A DNA stretch of 64,000 nucleotides from Burkholderia latens (GCF_001718795.1 NZ_CP013435.1:1612001-1676000); one strand, 5' to 3'; shown: positions 24,978-35,367, counted from the stretch's first letter. A program made the numbers and translations. Notes: generated from the letters alone by a model not told the origin.

Positions 24978-26015
24978 TTACGCGGCGCGATCGCGTGCGA
25001 TGGCCTTCACGCATTCGGCGACGAGTGCCGGCCCGCGATAGATGAAGCCCGTGTACAGCTGGACGAGCGATGCGCCGGCCGCGAGCTTCGCGCGCGCGTC
25101 CTCGCCCGAGAAAATCCCGCCGACGCCGATGATCGGCACCGCGCTGCCCACTTCCGCGTGCAGCTTGCGGATCACTTCGTTCGACGCGTCGAACACCGGG
25201 CGGCCGGACAGGCCGCCGGCTTCGTCCGCATGGGGCAGCCCCTGCACGGCCGCTCGCGACAGCGTCGTGTTGGTGGCGATGACCGCTTCGATCTTGTGGC
25301 GCAGCAGCGTGTCGCCGATCTCCTTCACCTGTTCGTCGTCGAGATCCGGCGCGATCTTCAGCGCGAGCGGCACGAGCTTGCCGTGCAGGTCGGCGAGGCG
25401 CTGCTGCTTGTCCTTCAGCGCGGCAAGGAGTGCGTCGAGTTCGCCCGCGCCCTGCAGCTGCCGCAGATTTTTCGTGTTCGGCGACGAAATATTGATCGTC
25501 ACGTAGCTCGCGAACGGGTACACGCGCTCAAGGCAGTAGAGGTAATCCTCCGCGGCGCGCTCGATCGGCGTGTCGGCGTTCTTGCCGATGTTCAGGCCGA
25601 GGATGCCGCGATAGCGGGCTGCCTGCACGTTCTTCACGAACTGGTCTACGCCGTGGTTGTTGAAGCCCATCCGGTTGATCAGTGCGTCGGCCTGCGGCAG
25701 GCGGAACATCCGCGGGCGCGGGTTGCCCGGCTGCGCGCGCGGCGTGACCGTGCCGACCTCGATGAAGCCGAAGCCGAGCGCCGCGAGGCCGTCGATCGCG
25801 GCGCCGTCCTTGTCGAGACCGGCGGCAAGGCCGACCGGATTGCGGAACGTGAGCCCCATCACGGTGCGCGGCGCGTCGGGCACGCGGGCCGACAGCGCAC
25901 AGGCGAGGCCGGTGCGGCCGGCCGCGCCGAGCGCGCGCAGCGTGAGGTGGTGAGCGTCTTCCGCATCCATCTTGAACAGGGATGCGCGGGCCAGCGGATA
26001 GAGGGAACTGAACAC
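24978..26015 (-). CDS. pyrD: Dihydroorotate dehydrogenase (quinone), class 2
   Basis: 345-aa membrane-associated flavoprotein of pyrimidine synthesis, oxidising dihydroorotate with quinone. GTG 26015 ([23 protein letters not shown]) matches the conserved N-terminus; a TTG at 26048 would add 11 residues. Motifs: [10 protein letters not shown] (FMN/orotate site), [26 protein letters not shown] with the class 2 catalytic Ser, IATNTTLSR, and the phosphate loop [15 protein letters not shown]. Downstream of the bpt gene on the same strand. Confidence 0.95.
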   Translation of the reverse strand: MFSSLYPLARASLFKMDAEDAHHLTLRALGAAGRTGLACALSARVPDAPRTVMGLTFRNPVGLAAGLDKDGAAIDGLAALGFGFIEVGTVTPRAQPGNPRPRMFRLPQADALINRMGFNNHGVDQFVKNVQAARYRGILGLNIGKNADTPIERAAEDYLYCLERVYPFASYVTINISSPNTKNLRQLQGAGELDALLAALKDKQQRLADLHGKLVPLALKIAPDLDDEQVKEIGDTLLRHKIEAVIATNTTLSRAAVQGLPHADEAGGLSGRPVFDASNEVIRKLHAEVGSAVPIIGVGGIFSGEDARAKLAAGASLVQLYTGFIYRGPALVAECVKAIARDRAA

Positions 26016-26203
26016 GGGAATTGGGCGGACAGCCGGAATGAATGACAACCCGCTATTTTACCGGGAGTTGCACGGCAAAGGCGCGGTTCGGTTCGTAGCG
26101 CGGCTGCACCGTGCGCCGTACTGCGCCGCGCCGTGCACTGGCGGGTTCGCGGGCGGTGGCGACGGCACGTTGTCGCCGTGCGGTCGCACCCGTGGCGTGC
26201 GCG

Positions 26204-27034
26204 TCAACCGGACCCGGAATGCCCGCCCGGCAGCGGCGCGCGCGCGAGTGCGGCATCGACCGGCGGCAGGTCGATGCGATCCGGATCGAGTATTTTCCAG
26301 CGCCCGTCGAGCAGCCCTTCGAGCGGATGGAAGTTCGCCTTGTACGCCATTTTCGGGCTCTCGCGGATCCAGTAGCCGAGATACACGTACGGCAGGCCGA
26401 GGCTCTTCGCCTGCTCGATCTGCCACAGGATGTTGTATGTGCCGTAGCTCGTGTGCTGGTCGTCCGGCTCGAAGAACGTATAGACCGACGACAGACCGTC
26501 GCCGAGGATGTCGATCATGCTGACCATGCGCAGCTTGCCCGGCTCGCCTGCCGGCGCGTCGAGGTCGCGGAATTCGACGAGTCGCGAATTGATCCGGCTC
26601 TGCAGCAGGAACTGCTCGTACTGGTCGCGACTGTCGCGGTCCATCCCGCCGCCCGCGTGGCGCGCGGACTGGTAGCGCATGTACAGTGCGTAATGCTCCT
26701 CGTCGTAGTGCAGCGGCGAGACCGTCGCGACGAGCGCGCGGTGGCGCTTCCACATCCGGCGCTGCGTGCGCGACGGCTTGAATGCGCCGACGGGCACGCG
26801 CACGGGCACGCACGCGCGGCAGCCGTCGCAGTACGGGCGATAAGTGAACACGCCCGAGCGCCGGAAGCCGGCCTTCACGAGCTCGGTATAGATGTCGGAA
26901 TTGATCAGGTGGCTCGGCGTCGCGACTTGCGAGCGCGCGATGCGGCCGTCCAGATAGCTGCACGGATAGGGCGCCGTTGCATAGAATTGCAGCGCCGAAA
27001 GCGGTGAAAGCGGCAGCTCAGTCGGGTGAGTCAT
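26204..27034 (-). CDS. bpt: Aspartate/glutamate leucyltransferase (Bpt; ATE family)
   Basis: 276-aa aminoacyl-tRNA-protein transferase of the bacterial N-degron pathway. It adds Leu from Leu-tRNA to proteins with N-terminal Asp or Glu, marking them for ClpS/ClpAP. The N-terminal Cys cluster [19 protein letters not shown] and the C-terminal Ate1-like domain with FRDLDA and [24 protein letters not shown] are diagnostic. It lies 33 bp after aat on the same strand, so the two N-degron transferases are likely made together. Confidence 0.95.
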   Translation of the reverse strand: MTHPTELPLSPLSALQFYATAPYPCSYLDGRIARSQVATPSHLINSDIYTELVKAGFRRSGVFTYRPYCDGCRACVPVRVPVGAFKPSRTQRRMWKRHRALVATVSPLHYDEEHYALYMRYQSARHAGGGMDRDSRDQYEQFLLQSRINSRLVEFRDLDAPAGEPGKLRMVSMIDILGDGLSSVYTFFEPDDQHTSYGTYNILWQIEQAKSLGLPYVYLGYWIRESPKMAYKANFHPLEGLLDGRWKILDPDRIDLPPVDAALARAPLPGGHSGSG

Positions 27035-27067
27035 GGGCAGCTCTCGATGCAGGGAAGGAGTGCCGCG

Positions 27068-27832
27068 CTAGCGCTCGTTCCCGGAGGGAGTCGCCGGTTC
27101 GGCGGGGCCTGTCAGCGCGGCGAGCACGCGCTTGTCAAACTGCCACGGAATCGGCGGTTCGGTTACCGCGCGGCGCACGTGAGCGACAAAGGCTTTGCGT
27201 GCGATCTCGCGGCCACCGAGCGACGCTAGATGCGACGTATTCTGCTGGCAGTCTATCATTTCCAGTCCGTGCTCGCGAAGGTGGGCGACGAGGGTCGCGA
27301 GCGCGATCTTCGACGCGTCGGTGACGTCGGCATACATCGATTCGCCGAAGAACATCCGTCCGAACGCGACGCCGTACAAACCGCCGACGCGGCGCCCGTC
27401 ATGCCACGTCTCGATGCTGTGGGCGTTGCCGGAACGATAGAGCGACGTATAGGCGTCGATGATCTCGGCCGTGATCCACGTGCCGCGTTGCCCGCGCCGC
27501 GGCGCCTGAGCGCACGCACGCATCACGCCCGGAAAATCGTGGTCGACGCGCACCTCCCACGCGGGATTGCGCAGCACGCGCTTGAGCGTCTTGCGCAGCG
27601 ACGGGGCCACCTTGAATTCGGCCGGCACCAGGATCATCCGCGGATCGGGGCTCCACCACAGCACGGGCTGGCCGTCGGAATACCAAGGAAAGATGCCGCG
27701 CAGATACGCGTCGATCAGCCGTGACGGCAGCAGGTCGGCGCTCGCGGCCAGCAGCCCCGGCGCGCCGGTCGCGGCGCCGAGCGCGCGCTCGATGGGCGGG
27801 AACGGATCGTCCGGGCCGAGCCAGGGAACCAT
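27068..27832 (-). CDS. aat: Leucyl/phenylalanyl-tRNA--protein transferase
   Basis: 254-aa enzyme that adds Leu or Phe to proteins with N-terminal Arg, Lys or Met, feeding ClpS/ClpAP proteolysis. Motifs: [62 protein letters not shown] and FFGESMY, all in the usual order. It starts 9 bp after the Nudix stop and is followed by bpt, so nudix-aat-bpt appears to be one operon. Confidence 0.96.
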   Translation of the reverse strand: MVPWLGPDDPFPPIERALGAATGAPGLLAASADLLPSRLIDAYLRGIFPWYSDGQPVLWWSPDPRMILVPAEFKVAPSLRKTLKRVLRNPAWEVRVDHDFPGVMRACAQAPRRGQRGTWITAEIIDAYTSLYRSGNAHSIETWHDGRRVGGLYGVAFGRMFFGESMYADVTDASKIALATLVAHLREHGLEMIDCQQNTSHLASLGGREIARKAFVAHVRRAVTEPPIPWQFDKRVLAALTGPAEPATPSGNER

Positions 27833-27841
27833 GGGTGCGGC

Positions 27842-28387
27842 TCAGCCGTTGCGCAGCGAGCGGAAGATATCGCCGGTATGGACGCCGTAGTCGCCGGCGG
27901 CGCGATCGGCGAAGAAGAAGCGCAGCGTCTGGCTGACGGTCGGGAACGCGATTTCGTCCCACGGGATGTCGGCTTCGTCGAACAGCTTGACTTCGAGGCT
28001 TTCCTCGCCCGCCTCGTACGCAGGATCGACCAGACGCGCCAGGTAGAACAGGTGGACCTGGTGCACGTGCGGCACGTTCAGCAACGTGAACAGGTTCTGC
28101 ACTTCGACGCGTGCGCCGGCTTCCTCGAGCGTTTCCCGTGCTGCGGCCTCGGCCGTCGTTTCGCCCATTTCCATGAAACCCGCCGGCAGCGTCCAGAACC
28201 CGTAGCGCGGTTCGATCGCGCGGCGGCACAGCAGCACCTGATCGCCCCAGACCGGCACCGTGCCCACCACGTTGCGCGGATTCTGGTAATGGATCGTGCC
28301 GCAGTGATCGCAAATGAAGCGCTCGCGGTTGTCGCCCGGAGGAATGCGCGCGATGACTTCGTGACCGCAGACGGAGCAGAATTTCAT
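27842..28387 (-). CDS. Nudix hydrolase with N-terminal zinc ribbon
   Basis: 181-aa hydrolase of a nucleoside-diphosphate derivative. Residues 1-30 form a CxxC...CxxC zinc ribbon (FCSVCG and FICDHCG). The Nudix box GFMEMGETTAEAAARETLEEAG is intact, including the REx2EE metal ligands. It lacks the NudC-type SQPWPFPxS array, so it is not a typical NADH pyrophosphatase. First gene of the aat-bpt operon. Substrate unknown. Confidence 0.88.
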   Translation of the reverse strand: MKFCSVCGHEVIARIPPGDNRERFICDHCGTIHYQNPRNVVGTVPVWGDQVLLCRRAIEPRYGFWTLPAGFMEMGETTAEAAARETLEEAGARVEVQNLFTLLNVPHVHQVHLFYLARLVDPAYEAGEESLEVKLFDEADIPWDEIAFPTVSQTLRFFFADRAAGDYGVHTGDIFRSLRNG

Positions 28388-28514
28388 GTCGAGTGGAAGG
28401 GACGAGGTGATGCGAGTGTATCACCGGGGCGGGGCATTCTCGAACGCGAGCGCGCGTGCGTGACGCAGGCTGCGAAGCCCACGATGCGACGTGCGCCGCC
28501 GTGCGTGGAAAAAC

Positions 28515-28543
28515 AAAAAGCCCGGCATGGAGCCGGGCTTTTT
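28515..28543 (-). terminator. Rho-independent terminator of tRNA-fMet
   Basis: GCCCGGC-ATGGA-GCCGGGC stem, flanked by A-run and T-run so it can act in both directions. It lies 18 nt after the tRNA CCA end on the minus strand. Confidence 0.88.
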
Positions 28544-28561
28544 GCATCGAATCGGGACGTT

Positions 28562-28638
<77 letters not shown>

Positions 28639-28654
28639 CCGTCGAAGAATTGAA

Positions 28655-28683
28655 TTATAGGGAGTAACGCGAATGCGTGCAAG
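28655..28683 (-). promoter_or_regulatory. Promoter of initiator tRNA
   Basis: On the minus strand: TTGCAC, 17-bp spacer, TATAAT, 16 bp before the tRNA. Confidence 0.75.
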
Positions 28684-28848
28684 CACTTTCTGACAATCGT
28701 GCTGCGATCGACAGCGGTGTCCTTGTAGGGCCGGTACGGCGGGCGCGTGCGCTAGAATCGAGCGGTTTGCTTGTCGTTCATTCCTGCAGCGGGCCGCGCG
28801 TCATTGCGCCGGCGTCGTTGTCACCCTCACTACTGCATCGACTGATTC

Positions 28849-29346
28849 ATGGACATCGCTCACGATCTGCAATCGATCGGCGCGCAGGAACAGGCGCTCG
28901 TGTTTTCCCATTTCGACCCGGCACGTGCGTGGGCGCTCGGCAATCGGATGCATGCGCTCGCCACGTCGCGCGGGCATGCGATCGCAATCGACATCGTCAC
29001 GTTCGGGCAACCGCTGTTTTATGCGGCGCTCGCCGGCGCGACCCCCGACAACGCCGACTGGGTGCGCCGCAAGCGCAACGTCGTCGCGCATTTCCGCCGC
29101 AGCTCGTATGCGATCGGGCTGCGCATGCAGCAGGCCGGCGCGACGCTCGCGGACAAGCACGGGTTGCCGATTTCCGAGTATTCCGCGCACGGCGGTTCTT
29201 TTCCGCTGACCGTCGCCGGCGCCGGCGTGATCGGCTCGATCACCGCATCTGGGCTGCCGCAGCGCGCGGATCACGAGTTCGTCGTCGAAGCGCTGTGCGC
29301 CGAACTCGGCCAGGACTACGCCGTGCTGGCGCTCGCGAGGAGCTGA
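28849..29346 (+). CDS. UPF0303/GlcG-like (DUF336) protein
   Basis: 165-aa cytosolic protein of the heme-degrading-domain (HbpS/GlcG-like, DUF336) superfamily. The N-terminus has [20 protein letters not shown], the middle [18 protein letters not shown], and the C-terminal [35 protein letters not shown] is the family's best conserved block. Length fits UPF0303 proteins. Biochemical role not established. The following SMR gene starts 3 bp after its stop. Confidence 0.85.
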   Translation: MDIAHDLQSIGAQEQALVFSHFDPARAWALGNRMHALATSRGHAIAIDIVTFGQPLFYAALAGATPDNADWVRRKRNVVAHFRRSSYAIGLRMQQAGATLADKHGLPISEYSAHGGSFPLTVAGAGVIGSITASGLPQRADHEFVVEALCAELGQDYAVLALARS

Positions 29347-29349
29347 ACG

Positions 29350-29688
29350 ATGCAGCTTCCAGGTTATGCATGGCTCGCGATCGCAATTGTCGCGGAAGTG
29401 ATCGGCACGTCTGCGCTGCGCGCGGCAGACGGTTTCACGCGCTTGTGGCCGTCCGTGCTCGTCGTGGCCGGCTACGGCACCGCGTTCTACTGCCTGTCGC
29501 TCACGCTGCGCACGATGCCCGTCGGCATCATTTACGCGGTTTGGTCGGGCGCCGGTATCGTGCTGATCACGCTCGTTGCGATGCTGCTCTATCGTCAGGT
29601 GCCGGATCTGCCGGCGGTGATCGGTCTCGGACTGATCGTCGCGGGCGTCGTGGTGCTGAACCTGTTCTCGAAGATGCAGGCGCACTGA
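29350..29688 (+). CDS. Small multidrug resistance (SMR) family transporter
   Basis: 112-aa inner-membrane protein with four hydrophobic helices. WLAIAIVAEVIGTSALRAADGFTRLWPS includes the essential membrane Glu of EmrE/SugE (AEVIGTS), and MPVGIIYAVWSGAGIVLITL is the conserved TM3 block. It works as a dimer, exchanging a cationic drug or guanidinium-like substrate for protons. It starts 3 bp after the UPF0303 gene. EmrE-like rather than Gdx-like by the overall pattern, but this is a judgement. Confidence 0.92.
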   Translation: MQLPGYAWLAIAIVAEVIGTSALRAADGFTRLWPSVLVVAGYGTAFYCLSLTLRTMPVGIIYAVWSGAGIVLITLVAMLLYRQVPDLPAVIGLGLIVAGVVVLNLFSKMQAH

Positions 29689-29710
29689 GCGTGCGCTTTC
29701 ACTACGCCGG

Positions 29711-30868
29711 ATGGCTCACATGACCGATTCCACTCCCGCTTCCGCGGAATCCGCCCAGCCCGACGTGCGCGCGTACGTCGCGAACCGTATCGGCTATCTC
29801 GAACTGAACCGGCCGAAGGCGCTGAATGCGCTGTCGGTTGAAATGATACGCCTGATGCAGCAGGCGCTCGACGCGTGGCGCGATGACGCCGAAGTTGTTG
29901 CCGTCGTTGTGCACAGCCCGCATCCGCGCGCGTTCTGCGCGGGCGGCGACGTGCGCTTCTTCCACGACGCGTGGCGACGGGGCGACCGCGCCGCAGTCGA
30001 CACGTTCTTCATCGACGAATACACGCTCAACCATACGATCTTCACCTATCCGAAACCGTACATCGCGCTGATGCACGGCGTCGTGATGGGCGGCGGCATG
30101 GGCATTTCGCAGGCGGCCCGGCATACGGGCGGGCTGCGCGTCGTCACCGACTCGACGAAGATGGCGATGCCCGAAACGCGCATCGGCCTGTTCCCGGACG
30201 TCGGGATGAGCTGGTTCCTCGCGCGCACGCCCGGCGCGCTCGGCCGCTATCTGGCCGTGACCGGCGCGACGCTCGATGCGGCCGGCGCGCTGTATGCGCA
30301 GCTCGCCGACGTCTACGTGCCCGATGCCGCGTTGCCGGCGCTGCTCGACACGCTGCGTACCGCGCGCATCGACAGCGGTGCGCAGGCCGTTGCCTGCGTG
30401 GCCGACGCGGCTGCCGCGCACAAAGTCGTGCCGACGCCTGATACGTCGGCGCTGGCCGATGCGCGCTCCGGCATCGACCGGCACTTTGCGCGGCCCGATA
30501 TCGGCGCGATTCTCGCGTCGCTCGACGCCGAGCAGGACTGCGCGGCCGTCGACGGATGGGTCGAGAAGGCGACGCATGCGATGCGCACGCAATTGTCGCC
30601 GCTGTCGATGGCCGTATCGCTCGAACTCGTCGAGCGGGCCCGGGGCGCGACGATGGCCGAGTGCCTGCGGCGCGATCTCGATCTCACGCGCTCGACGTTC
30701 GCGCGCGGCGACGTGATCGAGGGCGTGCGCGCGCTGATCGTCGACAAGGATCATCAACCGGCGTGGCGCTTCAAGTCGACCGCGGACGTCGACCGTACGG
30801 ACGTGCTCGCGATGTTCGACAGCCCGTGGACGCCCGATACGCATCCGCTGCGGAATCTGAAGGACTGA
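29711..30868 (+). CDS. Enoyl-CoA hydratase/isomerase family, 3-hydroxyisobutyryl-CoA hydrolase-like
   Basis: 385-aa crotonase-fold enzyme (ATG 29711; a second ATG at 29720 is equally possible). The N-terminus YVANRIGYLELNRPKALNAL, oxyanion-hole segment HSPHPRAFCAGGDVRFFHD and HGVVMGGGMGISQAA, and ETRIGLFPDVGMSWFLAR with its catalytic Glu, follow the HIBCH/ECH_2 pattern. A C-terminal ECH_2 extension (about 215-370) is present, as in 3-hydroxyisobutyryl-CoA hydrolases of valine breakdown. A bifunctional hydratase role cannot be excluded. Confidence 0.88.
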   Translation: MAHMTDSTPASAESAQPDVRAYVANRIGYLELNRPKALNALSVEMIRLMQQALDAWRDDAEVVAVVVHSPHPRAFCAGGDVRFFHDAWRRGDRAAVDTFFIDEYTLNHTIFTYPKPYIALMHGVVMGGGMGISQAARHTGGLRVVTDSTKMAMPETRIGLFPDVGMSWFLARTPGALGRYLAVTGATLDAAGALYAQLADVYVPDAALPALLDTLRTARIDSGAQAVACVADAAAAHKVVPTPDTSALADARSGIDRHFARPDIGAILASLDAEQDCAAVDGWVEKATHAMRTQLSPLSMAVSLELVERARGATMAECLRRDLDLTRSTFARGDVIEGVRALIVDKDHQPAWRFKSTADVDRTDVLAMFDSPWTPDTHPLRNLKD

Positions 30869-30899
30869 CGCCGGCGCGTGGCCGAATCGACACGGCACA

Positions 30900-30938
30900 C
30901 AAAAAAGGCCGCCTGCATGCTCGTGCAGGCGGCCTTTT
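30900..30938. terminator. Bidirectional terminator between convergent genes
   Basis: AAAAAAGGCCGCCTGCA-TGCTCG-TGCAGGCGGCCTTTT. It serves the hydratase gene on the plus strand and the membrane-protein gene on the minus strand. Confidence 0.9.
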
Positions 30939-30994
30939 CGCAGGCGGATGCCGTTCGGTCGGGCGGCGCGCAGCGCGCGGCGCCGCCGTGTGCT

Positions 30995-31435
30995 TCATTC
31001 GTCGCCGGCCTCGTCGGACATGAACGCGCGCATGAACACGAGCGCGCCGAATCCCCACACCGCATTCGCGGCGAAACCGGTCGCGAGCACCGGCATCATG
31101 TTGCCGGACGGCCAGATCCCGCGCAGCGGATCGATCGCGAACACGCGCGCGGCGGTGAGTACGATCCCGCCGAATACCAGCGCGCCGATCCACGGAGCTT
31201 CCCGTTCCGGCGACACGCGCAGCAGCCACGCCATCGGGATCGCGCAGCATGCGCTGATCAGCGCGTTCGCGACGAATTCAGGAATGCCGAGCGGCGCGAA
31301 CGGTTGCGTGGAAAACCCGGCTGCCGCGATCAAGTCGGCCGTGTGCAGCAGTGCGAGCGTCGCTTCGCGGAAGAAGAGGGCGGCCAGGAAGCCGGACAGA
31401 AACGGCAGGATGACTTTCTGCATCGATGAGTGCAT
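30995..31435 (-). CDS. Small integral membrane protein of unknown function
   Basis: 146-aa protein (ATG 31435; ATG 31423 is a close alternative; neither has a clear ribosome site). Four hydrophobic stretches are visible: ILPFLSGFLAALFF, VANALISACCAIPMAWLL, WIGALVFGGIVLTAARVFAI, and VLATGFAANAVWGFGALVFM. The acidic end is SDEAGDE. A perfect TATAAT on the minus strand (31490-31495) may be its -10 box. No family recognised. Convergent with the hydratase gene and divergent from ssuD. The 31436-31764 gap otherwise holds only promoter sequence. Confidence 0.65.
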   Translation of the reverse strand: MHSSMQKVILPFLSGFLAALFFREATLALLHTADLIAAAGFSTQPFAPLGIPEFVANALISACCAIPMAWLLRVSPEREAPWIGALVFGGIVLTAARVFAIDPLRGIWPSGNMMPVLATGFAANAVWGFGALVFMRAFMSDEAGDE

Positions 31436-31764
31436 TGCAGGCGCGGTCGGCCGGGGCTGTCCGCGCGAAGTTATTCGGATAGGTGCGCCATTATAGGGCC
31501 CGGCCGACACGATATTCGCTGCAGCGTCGTGCTAATCACGAAAGCGGAAAACCTAAGCTCAAAAAAATCGTTCCAAAGCCCTGCACCGATCCATAGACTG
31601 ATTTCCCAGAAACAGCCGTGCAATCGCGTACTCGCCCGCTGCACGGCGTGACCGGCGAGCCATCCCGATTCGAACGCACACCATGCATGCGTCGCGCCCT
31701 CGCGACGCGAGCAGGGCGTCGTTTTATCCCGATTCCGGCAAGGACAGTGAAGCAGGAGCAGCAG

Positions 31765-32922
31765 ATGAATGTTTTCTGGTTTATCCCCACGCATGGCGAC
31801 AGCCGTTATCTCGGCACCGCCGAAGGCGCGCGCGCCGCAGACTACGACTATTTCAAGCAGATCGCCGTCGCGGCCGACACGCTTGGCTACGAGGGCGTGC
31901 TGCTGCCGACCGGGCGTTCGTGCGAGGACGCGTGGGTCGTCGCGTCGAGCCTGATTCCGGCGACGCAGCGTCTGAAGTTCCTCGTCGCGATCCGTCCCGG
32001 GATCGCGTCGCCGGGGCTGTCGGCGCGGATGGCCGCCACCTTCGACCGCCTGTCCGGCGGCCGCCTGCTGATCAACGTCGTGACGGGCGGCGATGCGGCC
32101 GAGCTCGAAGGCGACGGCCTGTTCGCCGATCACGACACGCGCTACGAAATTACCGACGACTTCCTGAACATCTGGCGCGGGCTGCTGTCCGCATCGCACG
32201 AGAACGGCGGGTTCGACTACATCGGCAAGCACCTTCAGTCGAAGGGCGGCAAGGCGCTGTATCCGCCCGTGCAGCGGCCGCACCCGCCGCTGTGGTTCGG
32301 CGGGTCGTCGCCGGCCGCGCACGCGATCGCAGCCGATCACATCGATACATATCTGACTTGGGGCGAACCGCCCGACGCTGTCGCGAAGAAGATCGCCGAC
32401 ATCCGCGCACGTGCCGACGCGCGCGGGCGCAAGATCAAGTTCGGCATCCGGCTGCACGTGATCGTGCGTGAGACCGAGGATGAAGCATGGCGCGACGCCG
32501 AGCGGCTCATCAGCCGACTCGACGACGACACGATCGCCCGCGCGCAGAAGGCATTCGCGAACATGGATTCCGAAGGCCAGCGCCGGATGGCTGCGCTGCA
32601 CGGCGGCAAGCGCGGCGGCCGCGAGGCGCTGGAGGTCTATCCGAACCTGTGGGCCGGCGTCGGGCTCGTGCGCGGCGGCGCGGGCACCGCGCTCGTCGGC
32701 AATCCGGAGCAGGTCGCGGCGCGCATGCGCGAATACGCGGATCTCGGCATCGAGACGTTCATCCTGTCCGGCTATCCGCATCTCGAAGAGTCGTACCGTT
32801 TCGCCGAACTCGTGTTTCCGCTGATCAAGGGCAAGGACGCAAAGCGGGCTTCCGGTCCGCTGTCGGGGCCGTTCGGCGAGATCGTCGGCAACAACTACCT
32901 GCCGAAGGCGGCCCAGAGTTGA
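31765..32922 (+). CDS. ssuD: FMNH2-dependent alkanesulfonate monooxygenase
   Basis: 385-aa cytosolic enzyme that cleaves alkanesulfonates to aldehyde and sulfite with FMNH2 and O2. ATG 31765 is preceded by AGGAG; a longer frame upstream is not conserved. Motifs as in Ssu[70 protein letters not shown], and [22 protein letters not shown]. Active-site Cys (RSCEDAW) is in place. The reductase gene ssuE is not in this window. ssuC follows 16 bp later. Confidence 0.95.
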   Translation: MNVFWFIPTHGDSRYLGTAEGARAADYDYFKQIAVAADTLGYEGVLLPTGRSCEDAWVVASSLIPATQRLKFLVAIRPGIASPGLSARMAATFDRLSGGRLLINVVTGGDAAELEGDGLFADHDTRYEITDDFLNIWRGLLSASHENGGFDYIGKHLQSKGGKALYPPVQRPHPPLWFGGSSPAAHAIAADHIDTYLTWGEPPDAVAKKIADIRARADARGRKIKFGIRLHVIVRETEDEAWRDAERLISRLDDDTIARAQKAFANMDSEGQRRMAALHGGKRGGREALEVYPNLWAGVGLVRGGAGTALVGNPEQVAARMREYADLGIETFILSGYPHLEESYRFAELVFPLIKGKDAKRASGPLSGPFGEIVGNNYLPKAAQS

Positions 32923-32938
32923 ACGAAGGAGGCCTGCA

Positions 32939-33748
32939 ATGACTACCAAAACGTCGACGACAGGCGCCGTGGCCGCACGTGCATGGCGCGGCGTCGCGCC
33001 ATGGCTCGTGCCGCTCGCGCTGCTGGTTGCATGGGAAGTCGGCGCGCGCGTCGGCTGGCTGTCGACCCGCGTGCTGCCCGAACCGATTGCGGTCGTGCGG
33101 GCCGCGTGGTCGCTCGTGAGTTCGGGCGAGATGTGGGCGAACGTGAAGGTCAGCACCTGGCGAGCGCTGTTCGGCTTCGCGATCGGCGGCGGCGTGGGCC
33201 TTGCGCTCGGGCTCGCGACCGGCTTGTCGAAAGCGGCGGAAGTTGCGCTCGATTCGACGATTCAGATGATCCGCAACATTCCGGCGCTCGCGATGATTCC
33301 GCTCGTGATCCTGTGGTTCGGGATCGACGAGAAGGCGAAGCTGTTCCTCGTCGCGCTCGGTGTGTTCTTCCCCGTCTACATCAACACGTATCACGGGATC
33401 CGATCGGTCGACGCAAACCTGATCGAGATGGCAAAGAGCTACGGCGTGCGCGGCTTCGCGCTGTACCGCGACGTGATTCTTCCCGGTGCATTGCCGTCGA
33501 TTCTCGTCGGCGTGCGCTTCGCGCTCGGGCTGATGTGGGTGATGCTGATCGTCGCGGAAACGATTTCCGCGCAGTCGGGCATCGGCTACATGACGATGAA
33601 CGCGCGGGAATTCCTGCAAACCGATGTGGTGGTAGTCGGGATCCTGCTGTACGCGGTGCTCGGCAAGCTGGCCGACGTGCTCGCGAAATGGATCGAGCGC
33701 GTGACGCTGCGCTGGCACCCCGCTTATCAATCAGGAGCGAAGGCATGA
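32939..33748 (+). CDS. ssuC: Aliphatic sulfonate ABC transporter permease
   Basis: 269-aa inner-membrane permease with about six helices. [15 protein letters not shown] near the N-terminus and the EAA loop [35 protein letters not shown] are typical of SsuC/TauC. GGAGGC precedes the start. Its stop overlaps the ssuB start (ATGA at 33745-33748), implying translational coupling. It forms the channel for sulfonates bound by an SsuA-type protein, which is absent from this operon. Confidence 0.93.
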   Translation: MTTKTSTTGAVAARAWRGVAPWLVPLALLVAWEVGARVGWLSTRVLPEPIAVVRAAWSLVSSGEMWANVKVSTWRALFGFAIGGGVGLALGLATGLSKAAEVALDSTIQMIRNIPALAMIPLVILWFGIDEKAKLFLVALGVFFPVYINTYHGIRSVDANLIEMAKSYGVRGFALYRDVILPGALPSILVGVRFALGLMWVMLIVAETISAQSGIGYMTMNAREFLQTDVVVVGILLYAVLGKLADVLAKWIERVTLRWHPAYQSGAKA

Positions 33749-34704
33749 ATGCGACGACTTCGGCGGCCGCCTACGGCCCGCTCGCCGGCGCGGACCTGGA
33801 CGTGGAGCTGGCGCAGGCGCGCGTGGCGGATGACGACGCACGCAATGCGGCAATCGTCGACCGGGACAGTGGCGCATCGATCGTGCCGCTCTCCCGGCGG
33901 CGCACGGGCGGCCCGGCGCAGGACGACGCGGTGACGTTGTCGGGCGTCAGCAAGCGTTTCGGTTCGCGTACCGTGCTCGACAACGTCGAGCTCGGCATCG
34001 CGCGCGGCAGTTTCGTCGCGATCGTCGGGCGCAGCGGCTGCGGGAAATCCACGCTGTTGCGTCTCGTCGCGGGGCTCGAGGAACCGAGCGGCGGCACGCT
34101 CGTGACGCGCGGCGACGGCGGCGGCGCGCTCGACACCCGGATCATGTACCAGGATGCGCGGCTGCTGCCGTGGAAGACCGTGCTGCAGAACGTGATGCTC
34201 GGCCTTGGCCGCGGCGCACGCGATCAGGCGCGTGCGGTACTCGACGAAGTCGGGCTGTTGGAGCGTGCGAACGACTGGCCCGCGCAGCTGTCCGGCGGCC
34301 AACGGCAGCGCGTCGCGCTCGCACGCGCGCTCGTACATCGGCCGCAATTGCTGCTGCTCGACGAGCCGCTCGGTGCGCTCGACGCGCTGACCCGCATCGA
34401 GATGCATGCGCTGATCGAGCGGTTGTGGCGAGAACACCGGTTCACCGCGCTGCTCGTCACGCACGACGTGCAGGAAGCCGTCGCGCTCGGCGACCGGATC
34501 CTGCTGATCGAGCAGGGACGTGTCGCGCTCGACCAAGCGGTGCCGCTGGACCGGCCGCGTGCGCGTGCGTCGGCCGCATTCGCGGCGCTCGAGGATCGCG
34601 TGCTGCAGCGTGTGCTCGCGGGTGGGCCCGGCGGTGCCGGACAGCCTGTCGCCTCTGAAACCAATCACGTACGACCGGCCGGGCAGATCCGCTGGGCCGT
34701 TTAA
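33745..34704 (+). CDS. ssuB: Aliphatic sulfonate ABC transporter ATPase
   Basis: 319-aa ABC ATPase. Residues 1-60 are a long, poorly conserved leader not seen in E. coli SsuB (255 aa). The ABC domain then has Walker [24 protein letters not shown], signature [15 protein letters not shown], Walker [13 protein letters not shown] and the switch His in [11 protein letters not shown]. It couples to SsuC. A C-terminal tail of about 40 residues is also extra. ATG 33745 is preceded by AGGAGCGAAGG. Confidence 0.93.
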   Translation: MNATTSAAAYGPLAGADLDVELAQARVADDDARNAAIVDRDSGASIVPLSRRRTGGPAQDDAVTLSGVSKRFGSRTVLDNVELGIARGSFVAIVGRSGCGKSTLLRLVAGLEEPSGGTLVTRGDGGGALDTRIMYQDARLLPWKTVLQNVMLGLGRGARDQARAVLDEVGLLERANDWPAQLSGGQRQRVALARALVHRPQLLLLDEPLGALDALTRIEMHALIERLWREHRFTALLVTHDVQEAVALGDRILLIEQGRVALDQAVPLDRPRARASAAFAALEDRVLQRVLAGGPGGAGQPVASETNHVRPAGQIRWAV

Positions 34705-34760
34705 ATCCGGGCGGCATCGGCCGCCCGTTCTCGGACTTTTTCTTCGGAGCGATCAACCCG

Positions 34761-34976
34761 ATGAGCATTACTGCAATCAACGTGCGCAACCAGTTCAAAG
34801 GCAAGGTTAAGGAGATCATTCGCGGGCCGGTCGTGTCCGAGGTCGACGTCGAGACGCCGTTCGGCATCGTCACGTCGGTGATCACCACGCGTTCGGTCGA
34901 CGAACTGGAGTTGAAGGTCGGCGCGGAAGTCGTCGCGCTGGTGAAGTCCACCGAGGTGTCGATCGCGCGCCTCTGA
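34761..34976 (+). CDS. Mop-like molybdate/oxyanion-binding protein (molbindin, TOBE)
   Basis: 71-aa single Mop domain: SITAINVRNQFKGKVKEIIRG then GIVTSVITTRSVDELELKVGAEVVALVKSTEVSIARL. Molbindins form hexamers that store molybdate or similar oxyanions in the cytosol. It lies 56 bp after ssuB on the same strand, an unusual partner for sulfonate genes; a role in sulfate/molybdate sensing is only a guess. A GGGCGGC/GCCGCCC hairpin lies between the two genes (34711-34728). Confidence 0.88.
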   Translation: MSITAINVRNQFKGKVKEIIRGPVVSEVDVETPFGIVTSVITTRSVDELELKVGAEVVALVKSTEVSIARL

Positions 34977-35114
34977 TCCCGTTGTGTGGCGCCGGCGGGC
35001 TGCGTACGGACTACCGGAGCGCGGCGGCCGGCGGCCTTGCCGCGCGTTTGCCTCTGTATTCGGCGTCCGGACGAAGTGCTAGGATGGAGCGACACCGATG
35101 CCGGAGGCCAACGC

Positions 35115-35312
35115 ATGACCCCCATCCTTTCTCCCGAAGCCATCGAGGCGCTGAAGTGGATCGACCAGTTCGGCGACAGCCGGGCGGTTCCCGCTGCGTT
35201 CGACGACGTGGTCTATGCGTTGCTGAACGAAGGGCTGATTTACCAGGCGGCCGCGGACCGCGTCGACCTGACCGCCGACGGCAAATCCGTTTTGTCCAAC
35301 GAATACGATTGA
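35115..35312 (+). CDS. Small hypothetical protein, 65 aa
   Basis: ATG 35115 with CCGGAGG just upstream. TPILSPEAIEALKWIDQFGDSRAVPAAFDDVVYALLNEGLIYQAAADRVDLTADG resembles a winged-helix-like small fold by pattern (helix, helix, then LTADGKSVLS wing), but I recognise no named family. Acidic and soluble. Followed 55 bp later by another small gene on the same strand. Confidence 0.7.
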   Translation: MTPILSPEAIEALKWIDQFGDSRAVPAAFDDVVYALLNEGLIYQAAADRVDLTADGKSVLSNEYD

Positions 35313-35367
35313 GCGCACGGCGCCGGCCGCCAAAGCGGCCCGGTGCCGCGTCGCGACGGAGCGAACG

